A stretch of DNA of 42,815 bases from Pseudomonadota bacterium (GCA_009786025.1 WQUA01000018.1:1-42815); one strand, 5' to 3'. Positions 16,998 to 26,023 are shown, counted from the stretch's first letter. Made by a program: numbers and translations. The notes: generated by a model from the sequence alone, not told the origin.

Positions 16998-18120
16998 AAA
17001 CGGTGCCAAAGTACTGCAAGTAGAACTGGGCGCTCGCAGTTATCCGATCCATATTGGCCCTGGCGTTTTTGCCGAGGCGGGGCGTTTGTTACGGACGGTT
17101 TACTCCGGGCGGCGGGCGTTTGTGGTCAGCAACCCGACGGTGGCGTCGTACCATCTGGCAGCTCTGCGGCAAGGGTTGAGCGCGGCGGGGATTGCCGTTG
17201 AAGTGTGGCAAGCGCCGGACAGCGAACAGGCCAAGAACTGGGAAGAACTGTACAAAATTCTGGGCTGGCTTCTGGAATCGCGCGCCGAGCGACAGACGCC
17301 GCTGATTGCGCTGGGCGGCGGCGTGGTTGGCGATCTGGCGGGGCTGGCGGCTGCGTTGTATCAGCGCGGGATGCCGTTGATTCAGGCGCCGACCTCGTTG
17401 CTGGCGCAGGTGGATTCGTCGGTTGGCGGCAAGACGGCGATCAACCATCCGCTCGGCAAAAACATGATCGGCGCGTTTTACCAGCCACAGCAGGTGTGGA
17501 TCGACACCAGCACGTTATCGACGCTGCCGTCGCGTGAATACGTTTCCGGCCTGGCCGAAGTCGTCAAGTACGGTGCGATCCGCGACCGCGCGTTCTTCGA
17601 TTGGCTGGAAAAGAATACCGAAGCGCTACTCGCGCGCGAACCGGCGGCGGTTGGCTATGCGATTCATCAAAGCTGCTGGAACAAGGCGATGATCGTCGCC
17701 GCTGACGAGCGCGAAACCGGCGAACGGGCGTTGCTCAACTTGGGACACACCTTCGGTCACGCTATCGAAACGGCGCTGGGGTACGGAGCATGGCTGCACG
17801 GCGAAGCGGTGGCGGCGGGGATGGTGCTGGCCGGGCGCTTATCGGCGAGGGTATGCGGCCTTGAAGAAAGCGAGCGGCAGCGGCTTGAGCGCTTGTTGAC
17901 GGCTTTGGGCTTGCCGCTGACCAGCCCCGACTTTTCGCTGGAAACTTGGATGACCCTGATGGGGCGGGACAAAAAAGTGGCCGACGGTAAAATGCGTTTT
18001 GTGCTGTTGGAGCGTTTGGGGCATGCCGTGGTGCGGCAGGATATCGGGGAAGAGGAGCTGGCGCAGGTGATCCGGGGTTCAGAGGCCAGAGGTCGGGAAT
18101 CAGGCCGCGCAAAGCCGTGA
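16987..18120 (+). CDS. aroB: 3-dehydroquinate synthase
   Basis: Converts DAHP to 3-dehydroquinate, second step of the shikimate pathway; NAD and divalent-metal dependent. Motifs are PDSEQAKNWEELYKIL, IALGGGVVGDLAGLAAAL, PTSLLAQVDSSVGGKTAIN, FYQPQQVWID and the metal site LNLGHTFGHAIE with GYGAWLHGEAVAAGM. The start at 16987 has GGAG six bases upstream and overlaps the aroK end. 377 residues, about 10-15 more than usual; the extra C-terminal tail (GSEARGRESGRAKP) is encoded by a TCAGAGGCC-type intergenic repeat. Confidence 0.97.
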   Translation: MQTENGAKVLQVELGARSYPIHIGPGVFAEAGRLLRTVYSGRRAFVVSNPTVASYHLAALRQGLSAAGIAVEVWQAPDSEQAKNWEELYKILGWLLESRAERQTPLIALGGGVVGDLAGLAAALYQRGMPLIQAPTSLLAQVDSSVGGKTAINHPLGKNMIGAFYQPQQVWIDTSTLSTLPSREYVSGLAEVVKYGAIRDRAFFDWLEKNTEALLAREPAAVGYAIHQSCWNKAMIVAADERETGERALLNLGHTFGHAIETALGYGAWLHGEAVAAGMVLAGRLSARVCGLEESERQRLERLLTALGLPLTSPDFSLETWMTLMGRDKKVADGKMRFVLLERLGHAVVRQDIGEEELAQVIRGSEARGRESGRAKP

Positions 18121-18206
18121 GTAAGGATGGAGCGCGGGCGTACCGCCCGCGCACCGTTCTGCTCTTTGACTTCTGGCCTCTGATACCTGACATCTGATCC
18201 CTGATA
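18082..18206. repeat. Inverted pair of CTGATCCCTGATACC-type repeats with an inner GC hairpin
   Basis: The left arm overlaps the aroB 3' end and contains CAGAGGCCAGA; the right arm contains the exact complement TCTGGCCTCTG, followed by ATACCTGACATCTGATCC. Between them GCGCGGGCG (18132-18140) pairs with CGCCCGCGC (18144-18152), 9 bp with a TAC loop, which could stop aroB transcription although no T-run follows directly. Confidence 0.7.
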
Positions 18207-18235
18207 TACAATAGCGCCTACAGTTTTCATGGTGC

Positions 18236-18309
18236 GCGGGTGTAGTTCAATGGTAGAACGGCAGCTTCCCAAGCTGCATACGAGGGTTCGATTCCCTTCA
18301 CCCGCTCCA
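18236..18309 (+). tRNA. tRNA-Gly (anticodon CCC)
   Basis: 74 bases with encoded CCA. The acceptor stem is GCGGGTG/CACCCGC with discriminator T. The D arm is GTTC/GAAC, the anticodon stem GCAGC/GCTGC with loop TTCCCAA (anticodon CCC, reads GGG), and the T arm carries GGTTCGATTC. It sits 90 bases upstream of glyQ, which encodes part of the enzyme that charges it. Confidence 0.95.
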
Positions 18310-18398
18310 GCTTCGCATTCCCTCATTTTCCCTGGCTGGTTTCGGTTTCGCGCGAGGCGTGGGGCGGAGGGGGTGCAGGCAGACCTTATAGGATGATT

Positions 18399-19331
18399 AT
18401 GCAGGCTTCTCAACGGAATACTTTCCAACAACTGATTCTTCGTTTGCAGGACTACTGGAACCGTCAGGGCTGCGCGCTTCTGCAGCCCTACGATATGGAA
18501 GTGGGGGCGGGAACTTCGCACACGGCGACATTCCTTCGGGCGCTTGGGCCGGAACCCTGGCGGGCGGCGTATGTGCAGCCGTCGCGCCGCCCCAAAGACG
18601 GGCGTTATGGCGAGAACCCTAACCGTATGCAACACTATTATCAGTATCAAGTGGTGTTGAAGCCGGCGCCGGCGAACATTCTCGATCTTTATCTCGGCTC
18701 GTTGCGGGAACTGGGTTTTGACTTGACGACCAATGATGTGCGTTTTGTCGAGGACGACTGGGAAAATCCGACGCTCGGCGCCTGGGGGCTGGGCTGGGAA
18801 GTGTGGTTGAACGGAATGGAAGTGACGCAGTTCACTTACTTTCAACAAGTCGGTGGCCTCGATTGCAACCCGATCACCGGCGAAATCACGTACGGCATCG
18901 AGCGGCTGGCGATGTATTTGCAGGAAAAAGAAAACGTGTTCGATCTGGTGTGGACACAATACGAAGAAAACGGCGTTACCCGCACATTGACCTACGGTGA
19001 TGTCTATCATCAAAACGAAGTTGAGCAATCGCGGTACAACTTTGAGTCATCCAACGCGCCCAAGCTGTTCGAACTTTTTACATTCTTTGAAAGCGAAGCC
19101 AAACGTTTGCTCGAAGACAAATTACCGCTTCCCGGTTACGAAATGATTTTGAAGGCGGCGCACACGTTCAACTTGCTCGACGCGCGCGGCGCGATTTCCG
19201 TCACCGAGCGCGCTGCGTACATCGGCCGCATCCGGACGCTGTCGCGCCTGGTTGCGCAAACCTATGTCGAGTCGCGCGAAGCGTTGGGTTATCCGATGCT
19301 GTTGCCCGAACACCGTCAACAAGCCGCATGA
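18399..19331 (+). CDS. glyQ: Glycyl-tRNA synthetase alpha subunit
   Basis: Catalytic alpha subunit of the bacterial alpha2-beta2 glycyl-tRNA synthetase, class II. Very conserved blocks: [67 protein letters not shown]-type region (here MQHYYQYQV) and [12 protein letters not shown]. 310 residues from ATG 18399, which has AGGA five bases upstream; the ATG at 18393 lacks one. The tRNA-Gly gene precedes it. The gap to glyS (157 bases) contains a repeat with inverted arms. Confidence 0.97.
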   Translation: MQASQRNTFQQLILRLQDYWNRQGCALLQPYDMEVGAGTSHTATFLRALGPEPWRAAYVQPSRRPKDGRYGENPNRMQHYYQYQVVLKPAPANILDLYLGSLRELGFDLTTNDVRFVEDDWENPTLGAWGLGWEVWLNGMEVTQFTYFQQVGGLDCNPITGEITYGIERLAMYLQEKENVFDLVWTQYEENGVTRTLTYGDVYHQNEVEQSRYNFESSNAPKLFELFTFFESEAKRLLEDKLPLPGYEMILKAAHTFNLLDARGAISVTERAAYIGRIRTLSRLVAQTYVESREALGYPMLLPEHRQQAA

Positions 19332-19340
19332 ACCCTGTTT

Positions 19341-19445
19341 TACCGCAAAGAACGCATAGAGCACAAGGGCTTTGAAGCTTCTCAGTTTAGCTCGGGATTT
19401 GGCATTCTTGCCCCCTTTTTTGCGTTCTTTGCAGTTAAATTTTTG
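19341..19445. repeat. Repeat with inverted GCAAAGAACGCA arms between glyQ and glyS
   Basis: Left arm TACCGCAAAGAACGCATAG (19341 on) and right arm TTTTTTGCGTTCTTTGCAG (19416 on) are inverted copies about 60 bases apart. The same arms bracket 7829-8070 and, more diverged, 26517-26792. The interior here is different from the other copies. It splits glyQ from glyS but probably does not end transcription. Confidence 0.65.
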
Positions 19446-19488
19446 CTGTTTTTGAGCATGACCCAAACGAAACTTTAAAGAGCTTTTT

Positions 19489-21588
19489 ATGTCATCTGCC
19501 CCGCTGCTTGTTGAACCGTTGCTTGTTGAATTGCTCACCGAAGAACTGCCGCCGAAAGCGTTGAAGCGGTTGAGTGTGGCGTTTGCCGGATTGCTGGAAA
19601 CGCAATTACGAAATGACCGGTTTCTCGAAGCGTCAAGCGTGACGACACGGTACGCGACCCCGCGTCGCCTGGCGGTTCGGATCACCGGCGTCAAGTCGAA
19701 AGCGCCGGATCAACCGTTCACCCAGAAACTTTTACCGGTCGCTGTTGCGTTTGATGCCAACGGGCGTCCGGCCCTGCCGCTCATGCGCAAACTCGAAGCG
19801 TTGGGTTTGAGCGAGGCCGATCTGCCGCGCTGTAAACGTGAGAGCGACGGCAAAACGGAAGCGCTGTTCATCGACGGAGTGACGGCGGGGCAAACCTTAC
19901 AGGCCGGTTTGCAGGCGGCGCTCGACCAGGCAATTGCACAGTTGCCGATTCCCAAAGTGATGCGTTATCCGGTACCGGGTGGCTACTACAACGAGGTGAG
20001 TTTTGTGCGGCCAGCGCATCGGTTGATGGCGTTGCACGGCAATCAAGTCGTGCCAGTGACGGCGCTGGGATTGGACGCCGGACAAACGACATCGGGTCAT
20101 CGTTTTCTTGCGACTGCTTCCGAAATCGTGATTTCCAACGCGGACGATTACGAGACGGCGCTGGAGACACAAGGGAAAGTCATCGCGTCATTCGAACGTC
20201 GCCGCGAGCGAATCGCTGAGGGCTTGCAAAAAGTTGCTGGAACGGCGCGGGTCGTGATGCCGGAAGAGTTGCTCGACGAAGTGACGGCGCTGGTCGAATG
20301 GCCGGAAGTTTATGAAGGGCGTTTCGATCCTGAATTTTTGAAAGTGCCTCAGGAATGCCTGATTCTGACGATGCAGCAGAACCAGAAATATTTTGCGCTG
20401 ACCGACAACGAAGGCCGTTTGATCGAGCGTTTTCTGTTGGTCTCGAACATGCGTACTCAAAACCCGAAAGAAATCATTGGTGGCAATGAGCGGGTGCTGC
20501 GTGCGCGGCTTGCCGACGCACGATTTTTCTTTGAGCAGGATTGCAAAAAACCGCTGGCCGACCGCGTTGAAGCGTTGGCGTCCATCGTCTATTTCAAAGG
20601 GTTGGGCAGCCAGCGCGAGCGTGTTGATCGGCTGGTGAAGATTTCTCAAAAACTGGCGGCGTTGCTTGGCGCCGATGCAGAAAAAACAGCGCGGATCGCG
20701 TTGCTTGCGAAGGCCGATCTCACCACCGACATGGTCGGCGAATTTCCGGAATTGCAGGGGACGATGGGGCGTTACTACGCTCGACACGATGGCGAAAACG
20801 CGGTGGTGGCGCAAGGCATCGAGCAGCATTATTGGCCGCGCTTTGCCGGGGATCGTTTGCCGGAATCGCTGGAAGCGGTTTGTGTGTCGATGGCCGACAA
20901 GCTGGAAACGATCGCGGGAATGTTCGCCGTCAACAACCAGCCGACGGGCGACAAAGACCCGTTCGGGTTGCGGCGTGCTGCCATTGGTGTACTGCGGATG
21001 GTGATCGAGAAAACGTTGCCGATGGGTTTGAAACAGTTTATCGGCGCGGCGATCGATCAGCGCGACGTTTCGTCGGCGGTCGAACTTTTCTTCTATGATC
21101 GCTTGCGTGGTCTGCTGAAAGAAGAAGGCCATGCGACGCAGGCGATTGAAGCGGTGCTGACGCAAAAGCCCGATGCCATCGCGCAAGTGCCGGCGCGGTT
21201 GAACGCAGTGCGGACATTCGCGGCGTTGCCGGAAGCCGAAGCGCTGGCGGCAGCGAACAAGCGCATCGTCAACATCTTGAAGAAGAACGCCGAAAGTGTG
21301 ACACACACCGAAGTGCAGCCGGCGCTGTTCCGTGATGACGCGGAAAAAGCCCTGTACGCCGTGTTTCACGAGCGTTTGAACGGCGAGGTGGAAACCGCGA
21401 TGCAGGCGGGAGACTTCACGAAAGCGTTGCAGGTATTGGCGGGCGCGCGTCGGGAAGTGGATCGTTTCTTCGATGAAGTGATGGTGATGGCGGACGACCC
21501 GGCAGTGCGCGCCAACCGACTGGCGTTGCTCAATGAGATTCGGCAGACGATGAATCGGGTGGCGGATATTGCGATGCTGGCGGGGTGA
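19489..21588 (+). CDS. glyS: Glycyl-tRNA synthetase beta subunit
   Basis: Beta subunit of the tetrameric glycyl-tRNA synthetase; it holds tRNA-binding domains including an HD-like domain and a C-terminal anticodon-binding domain. Motifs: LLVELLTEELPPKAL at the N-terminus, RYATPRRLAVRI, PKVMRYP, FVRPAHRLMALHG, VPQECLILTMQQNQKYFAL and KADLTTDMVGEFPELQGTMG (HD-like part), then NNQPTGDKDPFGLRR. 699 residues, normal. ATG 19489 follows an AAAGAG site. Large antisense open frames inside it are shadows. Confidence 0.97.
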   Translation: MSSAPLLVEPLLVELLTEELPPKALKRLSVAFAGLLETQLRNDRFLEASSVTTRYATPRRLAVRITGVKSKAPDQPFTQKLLPVAVAFDANGRPALPLMRKLEALGLSEADLPRCKRESDGKTEALFIDGVTAGQTLQAGLQAALDQAIAQLPIPKVMRYPVPGGYYNEVSFVRPAHRLMALHGNQVVPVTALGLDAGQTTSGHRFLATASEIVISNADDYETALETQGKVIASFERRRERIAEGLQKVAGTARVVMPEELLDEVTALVEWPEVYEGRFDPEFLKVPQECLILTMQQNQKYFALTDNEGRLIERFLLVSNMRTQNPKEIIGGNERVLRARLADARFFFEQDCKKPLADRVEALASIVYFKGLGSQRERVDRLVKISQKLAALLGADAEKTARIALLAKADLTTDMVGEFPELQGTMGRYYARHDGENAVVAQGIEQHYWPRFAGDRLPESLEAVCVSMADKLETIAGMFAVNNQPTGDKDPFGLRRAAIGVLRMVIEKTLPMGLKQFIGAAIDQRDVSSAVELFFYDRLRGLLKEEGHATQAIEAVLTQKPDAIAQVPARLNAVRTFAALPEAEALAAANKRIVNILKKNAESVTHTEVQPALFRDDAEKALYAVFHERLNGEVETAMQAGDFTKALQVLAGARREVDRFFDEVMVMADDPAVRANRLALLNEIRQTMNRVADIAMLAG

Positions 21589-21589
21589 G

Positions 21590-21685
21590 GGCAGAGATCA
21601 GAGATCAGAATTCTGTTATCCTGCGCGAAGTCGCAGAACGCAGAATCCCGCCGCCGCCGTTCTGACCTCTGATGCCTGACTGCAG
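21590..21685. repeat. Inverted pair of CAGAGATCAGA-type repeats after glyS
   Basis: TCAGAGATCAGAA (left) faces TTCTGACCTCTGATGCCTGA (right) about 40 bases apart. Same family as 18082-18206. A small inner segment, CTGCG...CGCAG, can also pair. No gene is seen here; the gmhB promoter is expected near the right end. Confidence 0.6.
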
Positions 21686-21698
21686 TTAAAATAGAACC

Positions 21699-22298
21699 AT
21701 GGACATTTCCCGCGAACTTCCCTCCAGCACGCGCTCCGGCAAACTGATCGTGCTTGACCGTGACGGCGTGATCAACCACGACAGTGCGTCGTTCATCAAA
21801 TCGCCGGATGAGTGGCAGCCGATCGACGGCAGTCTGGAAGCGATCGCCAAGCTGAATTTTGCTGGTTACCGCGTTGTTGTGGCGACCAACCAGTCCGGGA
21901 TCGACCGCGGCTTGTTTGACATGCGGACGTTGAGCGCGATTCACGAAAAAATGTACCAGATGTTGAGTCCGCTGGGCGGGCGGATTGACGCCATTTTTTT
22001 TTGCCCGCATACGGCGCAGGCGCAATGCGAATGTCGCAAGCCGAAGCCGGGGCTGTTTCATACCATCGGGCAGCGGTTTCACGCCGATTTGACCGGCGTG
22101 CCGTGCGTCGGCGATTCGTTACGCGATTTGCAGGCGGCTGAGGCTGTCGGCGGGTTGCCGATTCTGGTGCGCACTGGCAAAGGTGAAAAAACGCTGGCGA
22201 CCGGCGGGTTGCCGGAACACACCTGGATTTTTGCCAATTTGGCCGAAGTGGCCGACGCTTTGTTGGCGATGGGGCGCGAACACCTCGTTGTTGAATAG
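21699..22298 (+). CDS. gmhB: D-glycero-heptose 1,7-bisphosphate 7-phosphatase
   Basis: HAD-superfamily phosphatase that removes the 7-phosphate of heptose bisphosphate in ADP-heptose synthesis. The nucleophile motif is VLDRDGVIN (DxD); motif II is VATNQSGIDRG; the zinc loop CPHTAQAQCECRKPKPG gives Cys-x-His-x5-Cys-x-Cys; motif IV is CVGDSLRDLQAAEA. 199 residues. It stands 14 bases before plsC and is probably cotranscribed. The same pathway is represented at 4.5 and 5.7 kb. Confidence 0.95.
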   Translation: MDISRELPSSTRSGKLIVLDRDGVINHDSASFIKSPDEWQPIDGSLEAIAKLNFAGYRVVVATNQSGIDRGLFDMRTLSAIHEKMYQMLSPLGGRIDAIFFCPHTAQAQCECRKPKPGLFHTIGQRFHADLTGVPCVGDSLRDLQAAEAVGGLPILVRTGKGEKTLATGGLPEHTWIFANLAEVADALLAMGREHLVVE

Positions 22299-22312
22299 CT
22301 GCTGGAGCCTTC

Positions 22313-23062
22313 ATGCGTTCGTTCCTGGGTTCACTGTTGTTCGCTGTGTTTCAGGCGACGATTACGTTCTTTTTTGTTCTGCTGTTTTTGTGCTTTTTCT
22401 GGTTACCGCCGGTTCAGCGCTACCGCTTTATGTTGATCTGGCCGCGGTTGAATCTGTGGGCGGTGCGCGTGCTTTGCGGTATTCGCCACCGCACCATTGG
22501 GCTGGAACATTTACCCGATGGAACAACCCCGCATGTGGTGCTGGCCAAGCACAGTTCGGCGTGGGATGTGATGGCGATTCCGTTGGCCATGCCGCGGCCT
22601 TTGAGTTTTGTCGCCAAAAAAGAACTGATGTGGATTCCGCTCTTCGGCTGGGGGCTTAAACTGGCGTTGCCGATCATCATCGACCGGAAGGCCGGAAGTG
22701 AGGCGATGCAACAGATCTACAAGCAGGGGGAGGCGCGTCACAAAAAAGGTTTTTGGATCATTTTATTTCCGGAGGGAACGCGGGTGCCGCCCGGCCAGAA
22801 ACGACGCTACAAAACTGGCGGCGCGCGGCTGGCGATAACTTTGGGGGCGCCGGTGTTGCCGATTGCGCACAACGCTGGTTATTTGTGGCCGCGCGGTATT
22901 TTCGGCAAGCGCGCCGGCACGATCACATTGTCGATCGGCAAACCGATTCCTTCTGCCGGTAAAGACTCAACGGCACTGATGCAAGAAGTCGAGAATTGGG
23001 TCGAAACGGAAACCGCTCGGCTCGGAGTGCCTTCAGAAGCGGAAACCGAAGAGGGCGCATGA
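22313..23062 (+). CDS. plsC: 1-acyl-sn-glycerol-3-phosphate acyltransferase
   Basis: Membrane acyltransferase that makes phosphatidic acid from lysophosphatidic acid. A strong N-terminal membrane segment (residues 8-35) precedes the HX4D motif as KHSSAWDVMAIP, then the FPEGTR motif in FWIILFPEGTRVPPG and PVLPIAHNAGYLWPR. 249 residues. A 4-base ATGA overlap with the next gene shows coupling. Confidence 0.94.
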   Translation: MRSFLGSLLFAVFQATITFFFVLLFLCFFWLPPVQRYRFMLIWPRLNLWAVRVLCGIRHRTIGLEHLPDGTTPHVVLAKHSSAWDVMAIPLAMPRPLSFVAKKELMWIPLFGWGLKLALPIIIDRKAGSEAMQQIYKQGEARHKKGFWIILFPEGTRVPPGQKRRYKTGGARLAITLGAPVLPIAHNAGYLWPRGIFGKRAGTITLSIGKPIPSAGKDSTALMQEVENWVETETARLGVPSEAETEEGA

Positions 23063-23802
23063 CGGCATCGACGGCGAGTGTTCGCACGGTTACGCTTCAG
23101 AACACGCAGCTTTCGTATCAGTTGATCCGCGCTTCCCGGCGTTCGGTGTCGATTCGTGTTGAAGCCGATACAGTCGTTGTGCGGGCGCCGCGTTGGCTGA
23201 CGGTTCACGACGTGGAAACGGCGCTGCACGAACGCGCAGCCTGGATCGCTCGAACGATGGCCTGGTGGCGGCGCCATGCCCGACCGCTGGTAAGCCCGGC
23301 TTGGCAAACGGAAGCGGAAGTGCTTTATCGCGGTGTGATGTTGCCGTTATCGGTGCAGCTCGAGCGCAAGCGTGGGCATAAGGGCGGGTGTAAGAGTGAA
23401 GTGCAGTGCGATTTACTTGGGATTCAGATAACGGCGCCTTCAGCGGAGCCGGTTTCAATCGAGCGGAGCGTGCGGCAATGGTGGTGGCGCGAAGCCGAAA
23501 ATGTTTTGATGTCGCGGACAGCGATGATGGCGGCGCGGGCGGGACGCACGCCTGCCGGGATACGGCTGTCGCGGGCACGTGGGCAATGGGGAAGCTGCAA
23601 CGCGCGCGGCGAAATACTGCTGAACTGGCGGCTGATTTTGCTGCCGCCGGAACTGGCCGATGATGTGATCGCGCATGAAGTGGCGCATCTGTGTGAACTC
23701 AACCACTCGGCGCGTTTCTGGGAGACGCTGGAGGCGTTTCATCCGGGAACACGACAGCGCCGACGGGCGTTGGCGGAGTGGGCAGGGTTGTTACGAGAAT
23801 GA
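23059..23802 (+). CDS. YgjP-like metal-dependent hydrolase (SprT/M48-type, DUF45)
   Basis: 247-residue protein of the YgjP/DUF45 family, with a zinc-peptidase-like HEXXH motif seen in IAHEVAHLCELNHSARFW (HEVAH, with a third His six residues on). Preceding blocks, RRSVSIRVEADTVVVRAP, and RLSRARGQWGSCNARGEI, LNWRLILLPPELAD, are family signatures. Its substrate is unknown. It overlaps plsC by ATGA and closes the gmhB-plsC unit. The start inside plsC at 22996 is rejected. Confidence 0.9.
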   Translation: MTASTASVRTVTLQNTQLSYQLIRASRRSVSIRVEADTVVVRAPRWLTVHDVETALHERAAWIARTMAWWRRHARPLVSPAWQTEAEVLYRGVMLPLSVQLERKRGHKGGCKSEVQCDLLGIQITAPSAEPVSIERSVRQWWWREAENVLMSRTAMMAARAGRTPAGIRLSRARGQWGSCNARGEILLNWRLILLPPELADDVIAHEVAHLCELNHSARFWETLEAFHPGTRQRRRALAEWAGLLRE

Positions 23803-23818
23803 AACTGTTCGCCGAGAG

Positions 23819-24151
23819 TTATTCAGGTAACTCCAGAAATACAGCAATTCCGGCGTTGCGCAGCGCTTCGTTCAGCACGACGGCGAACGGCTCGCCGCTG
23901 CGGGTGTCGCGCCAGACGCCGTGAGCGTCGCGGTGAAAGTGATGGGCACCACCGGGACCGGCGAACCAGAGTTCTTCGCGTGGTGCGTGTGTGTTGATGA
24001 CCCACTGCCGGTCGCCGACGTCGAGGGTCAGAATACCATCGCTCCGTTGCCAGTCGAGATCGCGGTCGTCGGCAAGCGTTTCAAACGCCTGTTCCAGCGC
24101 GTTGAGAAAACGATCGGCAGCTTCGGGGAATGGAGGGAGCAGTGGAGACAT
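23819..24151 (-). CDS. cyaY: Frataxin-like iron-binding protein CyaY
   Basis: Small iron-sulfur cluster assembly regulator. 110 residues with the frataxin pattern: an acidic first helix (FLNALEQAFETLADDRDLDW), the beta sheet LTLDVGDRQWVINTHAPREELW, then FAGPGGAHHFHRDAHGVW and a C-terminal helix. The start at 24151 gives the family length; the longer frame to 24265 adds a non-homologous stretch. It converges with the YgjP gene and diverges from lptM-lysA, the usual proteobacterial order. Confidence 0.93.
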   Translation of the reverse strand: MSPLLPPFPEAADRFLNALEQAFETLADDRDLDWQRSDGILTLDVGDRQWVINTHAPREELWFAGPGGAHHFHRDAHGVWRDTRSGEPFAVVLNEALRNAGIAVFLELPE

Positions 24152-24306
24152 GACGGTCAGCGGTGATATGGATCGAGAAATCTCATTGTAACGCGCATCG
24201 CGATGGAAAGACGAAAAAGCAAAAGGACGTGGGCAAAAACGGGCGAAGGTGCACACAGGCGGCATCTGCGGTAAAGTAAACCCTTTAGTGACAAATCGGT
24301 ATTCTT

Positions 24307-24528
24307 ATGTTGAAGCGTGCGTGCAAGCGTTTTTTACGGCTGAGCGGTTTTGTGTTTCTGGGCGGTCTTCTCGGCTGTTTTATCAGCGGTTGCGGTATCA
24401 AGGGGCCTTTGTATTTGCCGCATGAGAAAACGGCGACGATGCCTGCCGGAACGACTCCAGCGCCCGAAACAACACCATCTCCCGCCGAAGCAGTGCCGAC
24501 TCCGGCTTCTCAGGACGCAACGAAATGA
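24307..24528 (+). CDS. lptM: Small lipoprotein LptM (YifL) family
   Basis: 73-residue lipoprotein. The signal peptide ends in the lipobox ISGC (Cys29), followed at once by the family hallmark CGIKGPLYLP. The rest is a Pro/Thr/Ala-rich tail. In E. coli LptM promotes maturation of the LptD translocon. It overlaps lysA by ATGA, as in many proteobacteria, where cyaY, lptM and lysA or dapF are neighbours. Confidence 0.92.
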   Translation: MLKRACKRFLRLSGFVFLGGLLGCFISGCGIKGPLYLPHEKTATMPAGTTPAPETTPSPAEAVPTPASQDATK

Positions 24529-25796
24529 TGACGAATTTTTTTCAGGAACGAAATGGAATACTGTACGTCGAAGACGTGGCATTGACCGACATTGCTGAGC
24601 AATTCGGAACGCCCAGCTATGTGTATTCGCGGGCGGCGTTGATGGCGGCGGCGCAGGAATTTCACGCGGCGTTGGGTGGCGTCGTCGATCTGGTGTGCTA
24701 TGCCGTCAAGGCCAACGGCAATCTGGCCATTTTGAATCTGTTGGCGCGTCTGGGGTTTGGTTTCGACATTGTTTCGGGCGGCGAATTGGCGCGTGTGCTG
24801 GCGGCCGGCGGCGACCCGGCAAAGACCGTTTTTTCCGGTGTTGGCAAAACCGTGGCGGAGATGGAAGCGGCGTTGCAAGCGGGTATTTTGTGCTTCAACA
24901 TCGAATCTGCCGCTGAGCTGAGCGTGTTGGCGGCGACGGCGGCGCGGTTAGGTAAGGTGGCGCCGGTGAGCTTCCGGGTCAATCCCGATGTCGATGCAAA
25001 AACGCATCCGTACATTTCCACCGGACTCAAAGAAAACAAATTCGGTGTAGCGTTTGACGAAGCGCGAGCGCTGTACCGACAAGCGGCGGCATTGCCGTCG
25101 CTGCGGGTGGTCGGCATTGATATGCACATCGGCTCGCAGATCACCGAACTGGCGCCGTTTCGCGAAGCAGCGGAGAAGCTGTTGCAACTGGTGCGGGTGC
25201 TGGAAGCGGATGGCATCGCTCTTGAGCACATCGATATCGGCGGCGGCCTCGGCGTTCGTTACCGCGACGAACAACCGATTCCATTGGGGGCATTTGCGCA
25301 AATGTTGCGTGAAGTGTTCGCCGGACGTCCCGAACGCTTGATGATGGAGCCGGGACGGCGGCTGGTAGCGCATATCGGTGTGTTGTTGACGCGTGTTCTG
25401 TATCTGAAACCGGGAGCGCCTAGGAATTTCGCCATCGTTGATGCGGCGATGACCGATCTGGTGCGTCCGGCGCTTTACGAGGCGTGGCATCCCGTGTTTG
25501 CAGTGACGAAAAGATCGACGACGGAAAATACCTCCGGCAGTGAAAAAAATTGGGACATTGTCGGACCGGTGTGCGAGAGCGGCGATTTTCTGGCGCATGA
25601 ACGGCCACTGGCGTTACGCGAGGGCGACTTGCTTGCTGTCGGTGTTGTCGGTGCTTACGGAATGGCGATGAGTTCAAACTACAACGCCCGCCCGCGTGCG
25701 TGCGAAGTGATGGTTGACGGTAGCGAAATCACGCTGATTCGCGCGCGCGAAGAGGTGAAGAAATTGTGGGAAGCAGAGCGGATTCTGCCAAAATAA
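24525..25796 (+). CDS. lysA: Diaminopimelate decarboxylase
   Basis: PLP-dependent enzyme that makes lysine from meso-diaminopimelate. The PLP lysine is in CYAVKANGNLAIL; other motifs are GFDIVSGGELARVLAAG, VDAKTHPYISTGLKENKFG, GIDMHIGSQITE, HIDIGGGLGVRY, MMEPGRRLVAHIG and GPVCESGDFL. 423 residues, typical. It is translationally coupled to lptM; ATG 24525 or 24528 are both possible starts. Confidence 0.96.
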   Translation: MMTNFFQERNGILYVEDVALTDIAEQFGTPSYVYSRAALMAAAQEFHAALGGVVDLVCYAVKANGNLAILNLLARLGFGFDIVSGGELARVLAAGGDPAKTVFSGVGKTVAEMEAALQAGILCFNIESAAELSVLAATAARLGKVAPVSFRVNPDVDAKTHPYISTGLKENKFGVAFDEARALYRQAAALPSLRVVGIDMHIGSQITELAPFREAAEKLLQLVRVLEADGIALEHIDIGGGLGVRYRDEQPIPLGAFAQMLREVFAGRPERLMMEPGRRLVAHIGVLLTRVLYLKPGAPRNFAIVDAAMTDLVRPALYEAWHPVFAVTKRSTTENTSGSEKNWDIVGPVCESGDFLAHERPLALREGDLLAVGVVGAYGMAMSSNYNARPRACEVMVDGSEITLIRAREEVKKLWEAERILPK

Positions 25797-25886
25797 AAAT
25801 TGAAAGCGTGCTCATTTCGATGAGTAAGCGATGTGTGCAAAATCGCAACACATTGAAATTAAATGGCTCGCAGGCGCGTTGAATGC

Positions 25887-25914
25887 TTGCAAATCAGTGG
25901 AATATAGCTAAAAT
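25887..25914 (+). promoter_or_regulatory. Predicted promoter of the histone H1-like gene
   Basis: TTGCAA (25887-25892), 16-base spacer, TAAAAT (25909-25914). The leader to the ATG would be about 100 bases. The gap 25797-26023 holds nothing else clear apart from a short CTCAT-TTCG-ATGAG hairpin just after lysA. Confidence 0.5.
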
Positions 25915-26023
25915 TCGGCCAGCGGGTAAGTGTTTTTGTCAAGAGTTGATTTCGCGACAAATTCGGAATCCGCCGATACCAAGAGTCTTAAGAGATCTCA
26001 ACAACTCAGACAGGAGAAATGAA

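Noticed and set aside
17757-19028. 423-codon open frame on the minus strand across aroB, tRNA-Gly and glyQ
   Set aside because: It covers three secure features in antisense, has no family resemblance, and arises from GC-rich codon bias in glyQ/aroB.
20188-21369. 393-codon minus-strand frame inside glyS
   Set aside because: Antisense shadow of a fully conserved glyS; composition is Arg/His/Gln-rich without a recognisable domain.
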